NCBI GenBank assembly: GCA_002344895.1
Contig: DDUR01000024.1
Location: 134,902 to 198,901, forward strand
Direction of reading: 5' to 3'
From: Ignavibacteria bacterium UBA2333
GTDB lineage: Bacteria; Bacteroidota; Ignavibacteria; Kapaibacteriales; Kapaibacteriaceae
Length of the DNA stretch: 64,000 bases
Shown here: piece by piece, positions 1-9,783 of the stretch
Position numbering within the stretch: position 1 is the stretch's first letter
How the letters are laid out: every line of letters starts with the position of its first letter
The notes under the pieces: generated by a model
What the model saw: only the letters and a program-made list of their open reading frames with translations
Databases searched by the model: none
Told to the model about the DNA's origin: nothing
Program-made: the position numbers and the translations under genes

Positions 1-2046
1 CCACACACCATCAGGTGAGGTAATGGCGTACACGATTGCACCCGTACGTCCATCACGTTCTTCAATTCGACGTACACCTGTGGGAAGAGTGTTCGGAATC
101 AACGTGGCCCAACCACCATCGGCGTTCTCAACATTTGCATAGATCGTTTCGATCTGTGGCGCTGTCAGGAAACTGCCGTCGTCTTGAACAAGTGCCGAGC
201 TGAGAGGACGTCCAGTACCGGCAACGTTGTCATACAGACAGATAATATTCTTTGGAGTTGACTGGCTTTCAACGTCAGTGATACCCGTTGCCTGATTCGC
301 ACCAGTACCGAGTCGAATAACCGTCGACGTATTGGCCAGTTCGTAATACCGAATTCGACGCCCCAGGTTGTCACCAAGGACAACACGCCAGTAGACAGTA
401 TTACCTTCGCTGAAGACGGCATTCGTTGAGGCAAGATAGTTTACCCAAACCGTCTTCGACGTTTCACCAGGTCCTGTAGAAAACTGGCTGAATGTGTTCA
501 GTCCCGTGATAGTCTTGCCAATGTCAAACGCATATGTATAAGCATCACGGTTAAAATGGTAGTTCAGTCCTGGTCCCGTTGACGTAAGAATCTGATCAGT
601 TGACCACCCGGTGTTAAACCGATACGTTGTACTCGGCTGAAGATTCGTAAACGTTACAAGGGCAAACTGCGGAAGCGCAAAAGCTAACGACGTCGAAACG
701 CGACTACTGACGTACTGCGGTACGAGGTTGGTTGTCAGTACGGGCGTTGCAAACACAGTAATTGTTGGAAGTGTGTATGACGTCAGTCCCGGACCGTTCA
801 CACGCAGAACGTACGTGCCTGGCGCGTCAACACTCACATTGTCAAACGTAGCAACACCGGCAACTGGCGTTACCGAAGACGTAAAGACTACGTTACCAGG
901 ACCGGAGACCTTTGTGATTGTGACTACTTGATCGTAGAACGAGTCTGTGGTACCATCAGGACGTGTCGCTAACGCTCGGAATGTTGGGAACGGACTGTTC
1001 GCCCAACCTACGTTCTGCACGTCTAGGACGTTAAAGCCTGTAGCACCTTGAAGGACAGTAAACGGATTTGAGTCACCAAAGGCAAGTAGGTCACCTGATG
1101 TACGCGAAGCACGCACGACAACACCTGACTGTGCAACGTTGTAGGTGACACCTGACACCGTTACAACACTCTGTCCGGCCGGAATTGTACCAACAAGTGT
1201 TCCACCCAATGTGCCCGAGCCACTTACTAAACTGAGCGAGAATGACGTAGCTGCTGCAACATTTTGTGGAATGTTTGAATTGTCAACGGAACGGACTTGA
1301 ATTGAAAACGGAGCTGCTGTTGATGGGGAAGCAGGAGTGATCTGCGTGATGGCAAGTTTCGTAGGAACACCACCACTCGCAGCACTTGAAACGCTGATGT
1401 CATCAACTCCAAGTCGAGGGCGTGCTCCAGAAACCGCTGTCGAGTACTGATAGTACCGCCACATCAGTTGGACATTCGACTGATTTTCCGCTGCAGAAGG
1501 AAGTGTTGTCGTAAACGACGCATTGTGTCCAGACGTTGCATTCGCTTGATATTCAACGGGTGTTCCTGCAACATCATTCCAGGAACCAGAGGTACCAATA
1601 CGATAGAGGAGTCGAACAGCATATAGTCGTGAACCAGTTGCAACCGTTCTCCCCGTCCAGGATACCTGAACACTCGTACGACCGGTCGTATTTATCGCAA
1701 GAACTGCTGCGCCGGCAAACGCTGTGTTACAAGGTGTCGAACCGGTGTTGATAAACGAAAAACCATTCGCACCATCACCGTTAATACGTGCACCACTCGA
1801 AAGGTTATAGGCACAATTCCAGTCAACAGTAGGAACGGAGGTCAAGTCAGCATCAATTGATGCCACTTGTTGAAAGACCATGTTTGCGGGATACGTTCCT
1901 GCCGATGATGAAGCATCCCATGAATTCAACGTGTACGTTCCGAGCGACAAACTATAAGCTGTCGGATTCGACTGGGCAACACTTGAGACAAAACTCAAAC
2001 TCATCGCCACGACGATGACGAAACAACGGAGGAGTGACCTGATCAT
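1..2046 (-). CDS. Secreted multidomain surface protein, 3' end outside window
   Basis: The frame stays open from an ATG at 2046 down to base 1, giving 682 codons; the C-terminus lies beyond the window. The protein starts with a signal peptide (charged MIRSLLR, hydrophobic core, cleavage near SSVAQS). Residues about 30-210 resemble the jelly-roll module common at the N-terminus of Bacteroidota surface proteins, ending in RPRLGVDDISVSS. Ig-like or Big-type beta domains rich in Thr, Ser and Val follow. No catalytic motif was recognised. No Shine-Dalgarno precedes the ATG. The family resemblance suggests a type IX secretion cargo whose sorting tail would be in the missing part; that is inference. 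It follows the terminator of the M3 peptidase gene, so it probably has its own promoter in the 125-base gap. Confidence 0.85.
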   Translation of the reverse strand, partial: MIRSLLRCFVIVVAMSLSFVSSVAQSNPTAYSLSLGTYTLNSWDASSSAGTYPANMVFQQVASIDADLTSVPTVDWNCAYNLSSGARINGDGANGFSFINTGSTPCNTAFAGAAVLAINTTGRTSVQVSWTGRTVATGSRLYAVRLLYRIGTSGSWNDVAGTPVEYQANATSGHNASFTTTLPSAAENQSNVQLMWRYYQYSTAVSGARPRLGVDDISVSSAASGGVPTKLAITQITPASPSTAAPFSIQVRSVDNSNIPQNVAAATSFSLSLVSGSGTLGGTLVGTIPAGQSVVTVSGVTYNVAQSGVVVRASRTSGDLLAFGDSNPFTVLQGATGFNVLDVQNVGWANSPFPTFRALATRPDGTTDSFYDQVVTITKVSGPGNVVFTSSVTPVAGVATFDNVSVDAPGTYVLRVNGPGLTSYTLPTITVFATPVLTTNLVPQYVSSRVSTSLAFALPQFALVTFTNLQPSTTYRFNTGWSTDQILTSTGPGLNYHFNRDAYTYAFDIGKTITGLNTFSQFSTGPGETSKTVWVNYLASTNAVFSEGNTVYWRVVLGDNLGRRIRYYELANTSTVIRLGTGANQATGITDVESQSTPKNIICLYDNVAGTGRPLSSALVQDDGSFLTAPQIETIYANVENADGGWATLIPNTLPTGVRRIEERDGRTGAIVYAITSPDGVW

Positions 2047-2123
2047 GGGCTTCAATGGGTGATGAAACGTCGGTGGAACCAGCGAGGTGGCAATCTTGGA
2101 GCTTCGAAACTACGGAGAACAAA

Positions 2124-2147
2124 ACAGGCGACCTAATGGTCGCCTGT
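2124..2147 (-). terminator. Intrinsic terminator after the M3 peptidase gene
   Basis: A perfect 10-bp stem (2124-2133 with 2138-2147) encloses a 4-base loop. Read on the minus strand it is followed by TTTTGTT. It begins 24 bases after the peptidase stop codon, the right place to end transcription of the long minus-strand run. Confidence 0.8.
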
Positions 2148-2171
2148 AACGTGTCCTTAACGTGGAAATGT

Positions 2172-3881
2172 TCAGAGGTAATGGCCGTAATGTCTTTCAA
2201 GCCAATGTGTTGCGTATGCCGATATGTCGGCAAGTGTGGTGAGTTCGAACGGAGATTTCAGGTTACCTGACCGAACGATTTCGAGAAACGCTTGGCTGCC
2301 ACCGATATCGCAGATCTTGAGGTAATCCTTAAACGCCTGCGTTCTATCCTCTAGAGATCGCTGCCAGTACTGCAGAGCACATGTTTGCGCCAGGGCATAG
2401 TCGATGTAGTAGAATGGGGCTTCAATGATGTGTTTCTGAAACTGCCATTGTGTTCCATGTGCTGCATATGGTACGGACGATGCATCACGCCATGGCATGT
2501 ACACACCTTCAAGGCGTTTCCATTCGGCATTGCGTTCAGCAGGTGTTGCAGATGGGTTTGCATATACCCAGTGCTGGAACTGATCAACCGCACATCCATA
2601 TGGCAAGAAGAGCAGCGCGCCTTGAAGATGGTAAAAACGGAATTTATCCGTTTGTTTACCAAAGAAAAGGTCCATCCATGGCCACGTCAGGAACTCCATG
2701 CCCATGCTGTGAATCTCACAGGCCTCTGCCGTAGGCCAGAGGTACTCTGGTACGTCGTACGTGCGGCTACGATATGCCTGAAAGGCGTGCCCTGCTTCAT
2801 GTGTAAGCACCTCAACATCGTGAGTCGTCTTGTTGAAGTTTGCAAAGATGAAGGGAACTCCATACGTAGGGAAACTTGTGCAGTATCCACCCGTTGCCTT
2901 GTTTTCACGTGTTTTCAGGTCGAGCAGCTCACGCTGTAACATGAGGTCAAAGAACTCATGTGTTTCCGGTGACAGATCGGCATACATACGCTGTGCCTTG
3001 TCCACGATCCAGTCATGGTCTCCCTCGGCGAGAGGATTACCATCAACAAACTGCACACGCTCGTCATGTAGCTCGATCTGATCCAGTCCGAGTCGGCGTG
3101 CCTGTGCCTGACGGAAACGGGTTACAAGTGGTACGACATGATCAATTACTGCTTGACGAAAAACAGCGACGTCATTGGCCGTATAGTCCACACGACCAAA
3201 CTCTTCATACCTGAACTCCGTATAGCTCGGATAACCCAGAGCATGGGCTCGCTCCGTCCGCAACTTGACGAGACGATCATAGATTCCTTCGATACGTTCA
3301 GAGTTTTGCTCTAACCACGCATACTGCGCCTTGACGGCTTTCAGTCGCACATCGCGGTCAAGATCAATCTGGAGTTTCAGGATGCTGGAAAGATTATACG
3401 TCGTACCATCAACATCAATTTTCGCTGATGCCGTGATGTCACTATACTCCGTACAGAGCCGTGTTTCTTCAACAAGTAAGTCCTTGATAGACGGATCAAA
3501 CGTTCTATCACCGGCCTCTAGCCTTTTGATGAAGAGGTTACCAAATGCTCCAACAATCGCATCTCGGTGTGGTGATGCAAGAATCCGCTTAATCACGGAA
3601 GTAAACCATTCCGTTATCGTAGGATACTCGGCATCAAAGAATTCTTTTTCGCTTTTTGCCTCTGTATCGGCAACATTCTGTGTATAACGGACTTCAGCAA
3701 GACTATGCATCGTGCTGAATTGCATACGAACAGAATTCCAGGATCGAATAGCCGCAAGCGTTTTTTCGGCATCAGGAGAAGCATCAAGAGTTGACGTAAT
3801 GACGTCGATAGATGCCTTCAATGCCGATAAATCTGGCCTGACGTAGGGGAGTTGGGAAAATGTTTGTTCGGAAACGGACAT
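2172..3881 (-). CDS. M3 family oligoendopeptidase (PepF-like)
   Basis: A 569-residue zinc metallopeptidase that probably cleaves oligopeptides in the cytoplasm. The active-site motif HEAGHAF lies at about residues 361-367, with the third zinc ligand expected in the EACEIHSMGMEF stretch downstream. Length and the all-helical sequence fit M3 oligoendopeptidases. I chose the ATG at 3881 because GGAG sits 8 bases upstream; a TTG at 3908 would extend the protein by nine residues and overlap the preceding stop codon. It is the last gene of the minus-strand run and is followed by a clear terminator. No signal peptide is seen. PepF is the nearest named relative, but substrate preference cannot be read from sequence. 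Confidence 0.93.
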   Translation of the reverse strand: MSVSEQTFSQLPYVRPDLSALKASIDVITSTLDASPDAEKTLAAIRSWNSVRMQFSTMHSLAEVRYTQNVADTEAKSEKEFFDAEYPTITEWFTSVIKRILASPHRDAIVGAFGNLFIKRLEAGDRTFDPSIKDLLVEETRLCTEYSDITASAKIDVDGTTYNLSSILKLQIDLDRDVRLKAVKAQYAWLEQNSERIEGIYDRLVKLRTERAHALGYPSYTEFRYEEFGRVDYTANDVAVFRQAVIDHVVPLVTRFRQAQARRLGLDQIELHDERVQFVDGNPLAEGDHDWIVDKAQRMYADLSPETHEFFDLMLQRELLDLKTRENKATGGYCTSFPTYGVPFIFANFNKTTHDVEVLTHEAGHAFQAYRSRTYDVPEYLWPTAEACEIHSMGMEFLTWPWMDLFFGKQTDKFRFYHLQGALLFLPYGCAVDQFQHWVYANPSATPAERNAEWKRLEGVYMPWRDASSVPYAAHGTQWQFQKHIIEAPFYYIDYALAQTCALQYWQRSLEDRTQAFKDYLKICDIGGSQAFLEIVRSGNLKSPFELTTLADISAYATHWLERHYGHYL

Positions 3882-3904
3882 GATGGTTCTCCAGAATGCC
3901 TGCG

Positions 3905-5695
3905 TCAAGCATCACCGCGTAATCGGCGAATACGCTCACGAGCGTCAGACACTAAAATTGAACGTGGGTAATTGACGAGAAGGTTGCCGAGGTGCTGAAG
4001 CGCTGATGGAATGTCACCACGCCGCACGGCGATATCTGCAAGGAGCCAGTACGCTCGGTCACCAAAAATACATTCGGGAGCGCGTTCTGTTAGGGGGCGA
4101 AGAAGGGGCTCAGCAGTAGTGTCATTTCCGAGCCGCACAAAGCATTCCGCCGCCTCGAGGGAAGAACGATCCTTGAGTTCGCGGTCACGGGCGAGAGTGG
4201 CAGCCTTTTGATACTCCCCTGCAGCACTTGTTAAATCATTGGTCAAGTTCGCTGCAAATCCCCTCAAAAACTGTGCTACTCCTGCAGAATCGTCGACGGC
4301 GAAGCTGAGCAAGAGGCTCCGTTCTAGAGCATCATTCGCTGCTACCGAACCAGGGTTGGATGCCAACTGCTGATACATTGCTGCAGCGGAATCGCGTCGA
4401 CCAGTCGCGAGCAGGATATCTGCCAGGAGTAACTCTGCACGATCGCGCTGATCAGTAATGTGGGTCTGCCGTATGCGGGACAGGTCAACAACGGCGGCAA
4501 GAGCAGGTTCAAACTGGCGGTTGCTGAGAAAGATTCGTGCCTGGAGGAGCTGCCCCTCGGCAGCAGGTACCGTACCCCGAAAGCCGTTAACGAGTCGTTG
4601 TAATGTTTCAATTGCACTTACTCGATCCCCAAGTGGATCAAGCTGGAGTCGAGCTGTTTGTAACAGAGCTTCGGCAGAAAGTCCACTGTTTGGATGCTCG
4701 CGTACAATGGCTTTATACAGTTCGATGATGGTGTTCGCTTCGTCTGGGTCTGGCCTATCACCGGCTCGGAAGCGCGCCTCGAGTGTCCTCGCTGTACCAT
4801 ATGCTGCACTGAGGACGGCCCCTTGTGATGCCTGCTGGTGCGTACGAACACGTTCATATGCACGAAGAGCAATATCGTAACGACCATCCGCGCGAGCTCC
4901 ATCAGCAAAGGCGAGGATGTCCTGCCCACGTACATTCCGTGCTTCGTCGAGGAGGATGGTTAATCGTAAGGCAGTTTCCCAATCCTTGGTTTCCCGTGCG
5001 AACCATTGACGTATTGGCAGGATAAGCGTCTCATCTTCTGGTTGCGCGTCAAGGACGGATCGAACGATGTTCTTGGATTCGTCCGTCGTCATCAAGGCAC
5101 TGATGAGACCTCGTACGTTATTCACGTCTCGAGCGCGCCTGTGATACCGCAAGATCTCTTCCATTGCTCGTCGAACGTCACCTACAACAGTGTACAGCGC
5201 TGCGAGTTCACGAGCATGTGTGTCATCGGCACCCACAATATCACGCGATCGAAGAAGGGATGCTATCGCACGATGGTAGAGACCCAATTCACGCTGATCA
5301 ACGGCAATCATGTCATACACGTCGGCAGCACCGTCACCTAGATCAATAGCTCTACGCCACAACTCTTCTGCTCGAACCGTATCACCTGTTTTCCAGGCAA
5401 GTCGTGCAGCGAGGGCTGACGTTCGTGTATCCGGCTGTCGTTGTAAACGCTGTTCAACAATCGGGCGAAGTGACTTCTCTTGACCAAGTGCTATCAGCGT
5501 TCGAACGACACCTCGGTAGTAGACGTCGTTTGATGGCTGCGCTTCGTAGAGTTCTTGGTAGATACGCGCCGCACTTCGTATGTCGCCACTTCGTTCGTAT
5601 GCCTCAGCCATCCGAGCACGTTCACGACTATCCGATTGTGCTCGGTTAACCGTAAACGACAACACCATCAGGACAATTGTCAGGATGGTCTTCAT
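3905..5695 (-). CDS. Exported TPR-repeat protein
   Basis: A 596-residue protein with a signal peptide (MKTILTIVLMVLSF, then NRAQ) and helical tetratricopeptide-type repeats through most of its length, for example around ERSGDIRSAARIYQELY and ARRYDIALRAYERV-like segments. There is no lipobox. TPR proteins of this kind act as periplasmic or outer-membrane scaffolds, and C-terminal units resemble the tol-pal and BamD type of repeat, but no specific partner can be named. The ATG at 5695 overlaps the stop of the upstream M24 peptidase in an ATGA. An upstream ATG at 5713 would add six residues. One copy of the window's dispersed GGGGC pair lies inside the gene at 4093-4109, coding for PLLRPL. Confidence 0.88.
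   Translation of the reverse strand: MKTILTIVLMVLSFTVNRAQSDSRERARMAEAYERSGDIRSAARIYQELYEAQPSNDVYYRGVVRTLIALGQEKSLRPIVEQRLQRQPDTRTSALAARLAWKTGDTVRAEELWRRAIDLGDGAADVYDMIAVDQRELGLYHRAIASLLRSRDIVGADDTHARELAALYTVVGDVRRAMEEILRYHRRARDVNNVRGLISALMTTDESKNIVRSVLDAQPEDETLILPIRQWFARETKDWETALRLTILLDEARNVRGQDILAFADGARADGRYDIALRAYERVRTHQQASQGAVLSAAYGTARTLEARFRAGDRPDPDEANTIIELYKAIVREHPNSGLSAEALLQTARLQLDPLGDRVSAIETLQRLVNGFRGTVPAAEGQLLQARIFLSNRQFEPALAAVVDLSRIRQTHITDQRDRAELLLADILLATGRRDSAAAMYQQLASNPGSVAANDALERSLLLSFAVDDSAGVAQFLRGFAANLTNDLTSAAGEYQKAATLARDRELKDRSSLEAAECFVRLGNDTTAEPLLRPLTERAPECIFGDRAYWLLADIAVRRGDIPSALQHLGNLLVNYPRSILVSDARERIRRLRGDA
4093..4109 (+). repeat. Dispersed GGGGC pair, copy 1
   Basis: GGGGGC at 4093-4098 and GGGGC at 4105-4109, in the TPR gene. 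Representative of twelve copies described under findings; others are at 12553, 21142, 27214, 32996, 34214, 37206, 43296, 47202, 51743, 57683 and 58642. Confidence 0.6.
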
Positions 5696-6906
5696 GATTC
5701 TATGACGTCCCACGTGTCAGAATAGAGCGGAAGGACGGCGCGTTGAATCGGAGAACTTGGGACAAGGACCGTGCCATCAATGTCGATGACAACATCGATC
5801 TCAGTTCGAATGCCGAGGGTGTTCGGAATGTACAATCCAGGTTCAATGCTGAATGTTGTACCCCTGATAATCTTCCGCATGTCATGCGTTTCAAAGTTGT
5901 CCATGTTTGCACCAGGTCCATGTACTTCTGTATGTATGTTGTGTCCAGTACGATGAATGAACCGTTCACCCATTCCACTTTGTGCAATTGTTGATCTACA
6001 GATGTCGTCGACGTCACAACCACGAACGTCATCGCCATTGGCAAAGGCCTGTTGAACGAGATGTAACGCTGCGTCGCGGCCGTCACGAATGATTTTGAAT
6101 GCAGACTCTACATCGTCAGGAACAACGTCACCTGCATAGGCCACCCAGGTGATATCAGCATAAATAGCACCAGGTGCATCCTTTTTTGCCCAGGCATCAA
6201 TAAGTACCACGTCACCGTTTTTTATAACAGATGACTGTGAGTGTGTTGGTGCATAGTGAGGATTCGCTGCATTGGGACCGATGGCAACAATTGGCCCACT
6301 GTCAGTTACCAGATCGTGATCACGAAAGACATCATGGATATGTCGTTGAACATCATATTCGGTAACGGTAGAACCAGATAACAGTCGTTCCCGGAGATAC
6401 CGGAAACCAGAGAACACGGCTGATCTCAATTGGCCGGCAGTGATTGCGTTCGAGACGATCTGATCTTGCGTAAGAACAGCTGTAAACTCTTGGAGGAGAT
6501 CAGCTGATGAAACAACGTCAACACCAACACTGCGTACGAAGTCAATCGTCCCGGCATCAACGCGCGACACTACCGGTATCGCTCCATTTGGCGAATACTC
6601 CATGGCTATCGTGGTGAACTGACCAATGACGCTGCTGACTGCTTGTTCCCATGACTCGGCCGTATCATAGATAACTTCCTTGATCTCGAGATGAGAGAGG
6701 GGAAGTCGTTCCATCCGATGAACAATCTTGACGCATTCACCGGTGGCGGGCACAACGATCATCCATCGTCGTGTACAATGTGCATCGTCGGGGAGTTCGA
6801 GTATACTCCATGCAAGTGCATTACTCTTACGAAAGTCAAACAGAACCCATGCATCAATTCCCGACGACTTTACGGCTTGCTGCAGACGACGAAAGACGGA
6901 GTTCAT
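5692..6906 (-). CDS. M24 family metallopeptidase (Xaa-Pro aminopeptidase-like)
   Basis: A 404-residue protein with the creatinase-type N-terminal domain and a C-terminal pita-bread peptidase domain. The five expected metal ligands can be matched: Asp in VLIDAW and Asp in YADITW (about residues 235-248), His in TGHNIH, Glu in SIEPGLY and Glu in RTEIDVV. It should be a cytoplasmic dinuclear-metal aminopeptidase removing N-terminal residues before proline. Both ends overlap neighbours by ATGA (upstream the MeaB-type GTPase, downstream the TPR protein), which suggests translational coupling. The physiological substrate, and whether it cleaves X-Pro rather than other bonds, is not shown by the sequence. 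Confidence 0.92.
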   Translation of the reverse strand: MNSVFRRLQQAVKSSGIDAWVLFDFRKSNALAWSILELPDDAHCTRRWMIVVPATGECVKIVHRMERLPLSHLEIKEVIYDTAESWEQAVSSVIGQFTTIAMEYSPNGAIPVVSRVDAGTIDFVRSVGVDVVSSADLLQEFTAVLTQDQIVSNAITAGQLRSAVFSGFRYLRERLLSGSTVTEYDVQRHIHDVFRDHDLVTDSGPIVAIGPNAANPHYAPTHSQSSVIKNGDVVLIDAWAKKDAPGAIYADITWVAYAGDVVPDDVESAFKIIRDGRDAALHLVQQAFANGDDVRGCDVDDICRSTIAQSGMGERFIHRTGHNIHTEVHGPGANMDNFETHDMRKIIRGTTFSIEPGLYIPNTLGIRTEIDVVIDIDGTVLVPSSPIQRAVLPLYSDTWDVIES

Positions 6907-7910
6907 GGTCGTGGTCCTTCCGATGTTGTTCGGGATATGGTTGTTTGATCAAAGATGGCCATGAGACCACGCGTCGGAGTGGTTGTTTCCTCAAGTACGG
7001 CCATGCGTAAATCTTGTACGGCTGAGGCAATCGCCCGGTCATGCGTAACCCAGTCAAGGGCTGTCGAGCGGAGTACAGCTTCAAACCATGATTTTCGTTG
7101 GCGACGGCGACGTCGTTCACGCGATGTTGTTCGCTGCGGATCGAAAAACTGTTCCTCTACGGCAAGGATACCGTCAATTCCCGACTGATGTAGGGAACTC
7201 ACAGCCACAACTTCCGACGTCCAGTCTTCTTCGGCTGGTAACATAAGACGTAACGCAGAACGGTACGTCGCAATCGCCCGAAGTGTCGCATGTTCGTCGA
7301 TATCGGCCTTGTTTACCACAACAACGTCGGCAACTTCCATAATGCCACGTTTGATTCCTTGCAGTTCGTCGCCTGCCGTCGGCAGAACAAGGACCATAAA
7401 CATGTCGACCATGTCGGCAACTTCCGTTTCGCTCTGGCCTACACCGACGGTTTCAACGATGACGTGATCGTATCCAGCAGCTTCACAGACGATGATACTT
7501 TCGCGCATCGTCGATGTGCCACCGCCGAGTGCCGTTCGCGATGGTGAAGGGCGAACAAAGGCCGAACCTTGAAGGGAAAGTTGAGGCATTCGCACCTTGT
7601 CACCGAGGATACTTCCTCCAGTACGTCGACTGCTAGGGTCTACGGCAAGGACAGCGACATTCGAGCCCCTTGTCACAAGCCCCATTCCATAAGCTTCGAT
7701 GAATGTACTCTTTCCAACACCGGGAGAGCCCGTAATACCAATTCTCCGTGATGTTGGCCGCAAAGGAAGAAGTCGATCAATCAGATCCGCTGCGAGGTAA
7801 CGGTCTTCGTGAACAGATGACTCGACAAGAGAGAGGCCACGCGCAACTGCGAGCCGGTCTCTGCGTCGGATTCCTTCGACGAGCGATGAAATATCCGCCG
7901 AGCCGTTCAT
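6903..7910 (-). CDS. meaB: MeaB/ArgK-type G3E GTPase, methylmalonyl-CoA mutase chaperone
   Basis: A 335-residue cytoplasmic GTPase. The Walker A motif GSPGVGKST lies at residues 61-69, followed by the family hallmark AVDPSSRRTGGSILGDKVRM region, and NKADID supplies guanine specificity. MeaB proteins load and protect the B12 cofactor of methylmalonyl-CoA mutase. In many genomes the gene is next to the mutase; here the mutase is about 20 kb away at 27733-29871, and meaB sits between glmS and a peptidase. Start and stop overlap both neighbours as ATGA. The short arginine-rich segment RERRRRRQRKSW is unusual but lies in the variable C-terminal third. Confidence 0.94.
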   Translation of the reverse strand: MNGSADISSLVEGIRRRDRLAVARGLSLVESSVHEDRYLAADLIDRLLPLRPTSRRIGITGSPGVGKSTFIEAYGMGLVTRGSNVAVLAVDPSSRRTGGSILGDKVRMPQLSLQGSAFVRPSPSRTALGGGTSTMRESIIVCEAAGYDHVIVETVGVGQSETEVADMVDMFMVLVLPTAGDELQGIKRGIMEVADVVVVNKADIDEHATLRAIATYRSALRLMLPAEEDWTSEVVAVSSLHQSGIDGILAVEEQFFDPQRTTSRERRRRRQRKSWFEAVLRSTALDWVTHDRAIASAVQDLRMAVLEETTTPTRGLMAIFDQTTISRTTSEGPRP

Positions 7911-9739
7911 TCCACCGTAACGCTCTTGGCGAGATTACGTGGCATGTCCACATTACATCCACGTTCTACAGCGATGTAATATGCCAGGAGCTGCAGAGGA
8001 ATGGAGGCCAGTACAGGTGTCAGCAAGGGATGTGTCGTCGGAATCGTTAGGACATGGCTAGCAAGTGCAGATATGTGATCGTCACCTTCACTTGCGATGG
8101 CAATTACCTTTCCATTTCGCGCACGCACTTCTTGAATGTTTGAGAGTATTTTATCATAACTCTCATCCTTGGTGGCGATAAAGACAACAGGCATGTTCTC
8201 GTCAATCAAGGCAATCGGACCATGTTTCATCTCGGCCGCTGGATATCCTTCGGCATGGATGTAGGAGATCTCCTTGAGCTTTAGTGCACCTTCCAGGGCT
8301 GCTGGAAAGTTGACGCCGCGACCGAGATAGAGAATGTTGGAGACTCCGGCATATTCCTTGGCAATCGCTTCAATGACATCTGCCTTCTCAAGGATTGCAT
8401 GAATCTGATCGGGGATTGCATCCAGTGCTCGGGCAATGTTTTTGCCTTCTTCAAGGCCAAGTTGCCGCATTCTTCCAAGGTAGAGTGCAAACTGGGTGAG
8501 TACGCAGAGTTGGCTTGTAAAGGCCTTTGTTGACGCCACTCCAATCTCTGGCCCGGCATGTAGATACACACCTGCATCGGTTTCACGCGCAATCGTAGAA
8601 CCAACAACGTTAACCATACCAAGAACGGTCGCTCCTCGGAGTCGTGCTTCGCGTATGGCCGCCAACGTGTCAGCTGTTTCACCACTTTGGGAAATGGCGA
8701 TTACGACGTCATCTGGTGTGATGATTGGATTACGATACCGGAACTCACTGGCATACTCAACTTCAACAGGAATACGAGCAAGATGTTCGATGAGATATTC
8801 ACCAACTAGTCCCGCATGCCATGATGTGCCACAGGCCGTAAAGATGATTCGCTTTGCAGAACGAAGTTTGTCAACAACAGACGTCAGGCCGCCCAAACGG
8901 ACATTTCCTTCATCAATGAGTAACCGTCCTCGATACCCATCACGGAAGGTCATTGGTTGTTCGTAGATCTCCTTCAGCATAAAATGGGGGAAACCACCCT
9001 TTTCAAGCTGATCGAGTTCAAACGTAATCTCGTCGATGACGGAATGTGTTTCTACGTTTGCAATCGTTTTTGTGGTAAAACCGGTTCTCGTGAGAATTGC
9101 CATCTCGTTTTCGTGGAGATAGACAACCTGTCGTGTGTGTGCTATGACGGCAGAAGCATCGGACGCCACAAGGAACTCATCATTCCCAATTCCAAGAATC
9201 AGTGGACTGCCTCGACGCGCTGCAATGATCATGTCGGGCTCAACAGTGCTAACGACAACGAGACCAAATGTGCCCTCCACTTCGGAAAGTGCCGTACGAA
9301 CAGCTGATTCAAGGTCTCCAAGCGTGTCGTACAACATTCCGATAAACACAGCGAGCACTTCGGAATCGGTCTCACTACGAAATCCATATCCAGCGGCAAC
9401 GAGCTTCTTTTTGATCGTGAGGTAGTTCTCAATGATTCCATTGTGAACTAAAGCAATCCTGCCAGACGCATCTGTGTGAGGGTGAGCGTTGACGTCGTTC
9501 GGTATACCATGGGTAGCCCAGCGAGTATGTCCCACACCCGTGGTACCCGTCAAGAGCGATATGTCGACATTCGCTTCAAGGTCGACAACGCGGCCGGCCT
9601 TTTTCGCAATGTCCAGCTCCGGACTACGAACGATACAGACTCCGGCAGAGTCGTATCCTCGGTACTCAAGTCGTTTGAGTCCGTTGATGATGATTGGGGC
9701 GGCCTGCTGCTGCCCGATGTAGCCAACGATTCCACACAT
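7907..9739 (-). CDS. glmS: Glutamine-fructose-6-phosphate aminotransferase (isomerizing)
   Basis: A 610-residue enzyme making glucosamine-6-phosphate from fructose-6-phosphate and glutamine, the first step to UDP-GlcNAc for peptidoglycan and lipid A. The start MCGIVGYIG leaves Cys2 as the nucleophile of the class II glutaminase domain. Two SIS sugar-isomerase domains follow (for example CGTSWHAG and AISQSGETADTLAA), and the C-terminus MPRNLAKSVTVE is the conserved GlmS tail. Length is normal. The gene lies 44 bases after lptD and overlaps meaB by 4 bases, so it is probably cotranscribed with the LPS export gene. I see no glmS ribozyme in the short gap. Confidence 0.98.
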   Translation of the reverse strand: MCGIVGYIGQQQAAPIIINGLKRLEYRGYDSAGVCIVRSPELDIAKKAGRVVDLEANVDISLLTGTTGVGHTRWATHGIPNDVNAHPHTDASGRIALVHNGIIENYLTIKKKLVAAGYGFRSETDSEVLAVFIGMLYDTLGDLESAVRTALSEVEGTFGLVVVSTVEPDMIIAARRGSPLILGIGNDEFLVASDASAVIAHTRQVVYLHENEMAILTRTGFTTKTIANVETHSVIDEITFELDQLEKGGFPHFMLKEIYEQPMTFRDGYRGRLLIDEGNVRLGGLTSVVDKLRSAKRIIFTACGTSWHAGLVGEYLIEHLARIPVEVEYASEFRYRNPIITPDDVVIAISQSGETADTLAAIREARLRGATVLGMVNVVGSTIARETDAGVYLHAGPEIGVASTKAFTSQLCVLTQFALYLGRMRQLGLEEGKNIARALDAIPDQIHAILEKADVIEAIAKEYAGVSNILYLGRGVNFPAALEGALKLKEISYIHAEGYPAAEMKHGPIALIDENMPVVFIATKDESYDKILSNIQEVRARNGKVIAIASEGDDHISALASHVLTIPTTHPLLTPVLASIPLQLLAYYIAVERGCNVDMPRNLAKSVTVE

Positions 9740-9783
9740 AGCGCCAAAGATACGGACGTCCGGTGCGGAGATTGTTATGTCCG

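Noticed and set aside
2385..2939. A 184-codon plus-strand frame opposite the M3 peptidase gene
   Set aside because: The peptidase has clear catalytic motifs and family length; the antisense frame has no supported features.
9740..9783. glmS ribozyme or terminator before glmS
   Set aside because: The 44-base gap has no room for a ribozyme and no convincing hairpin.
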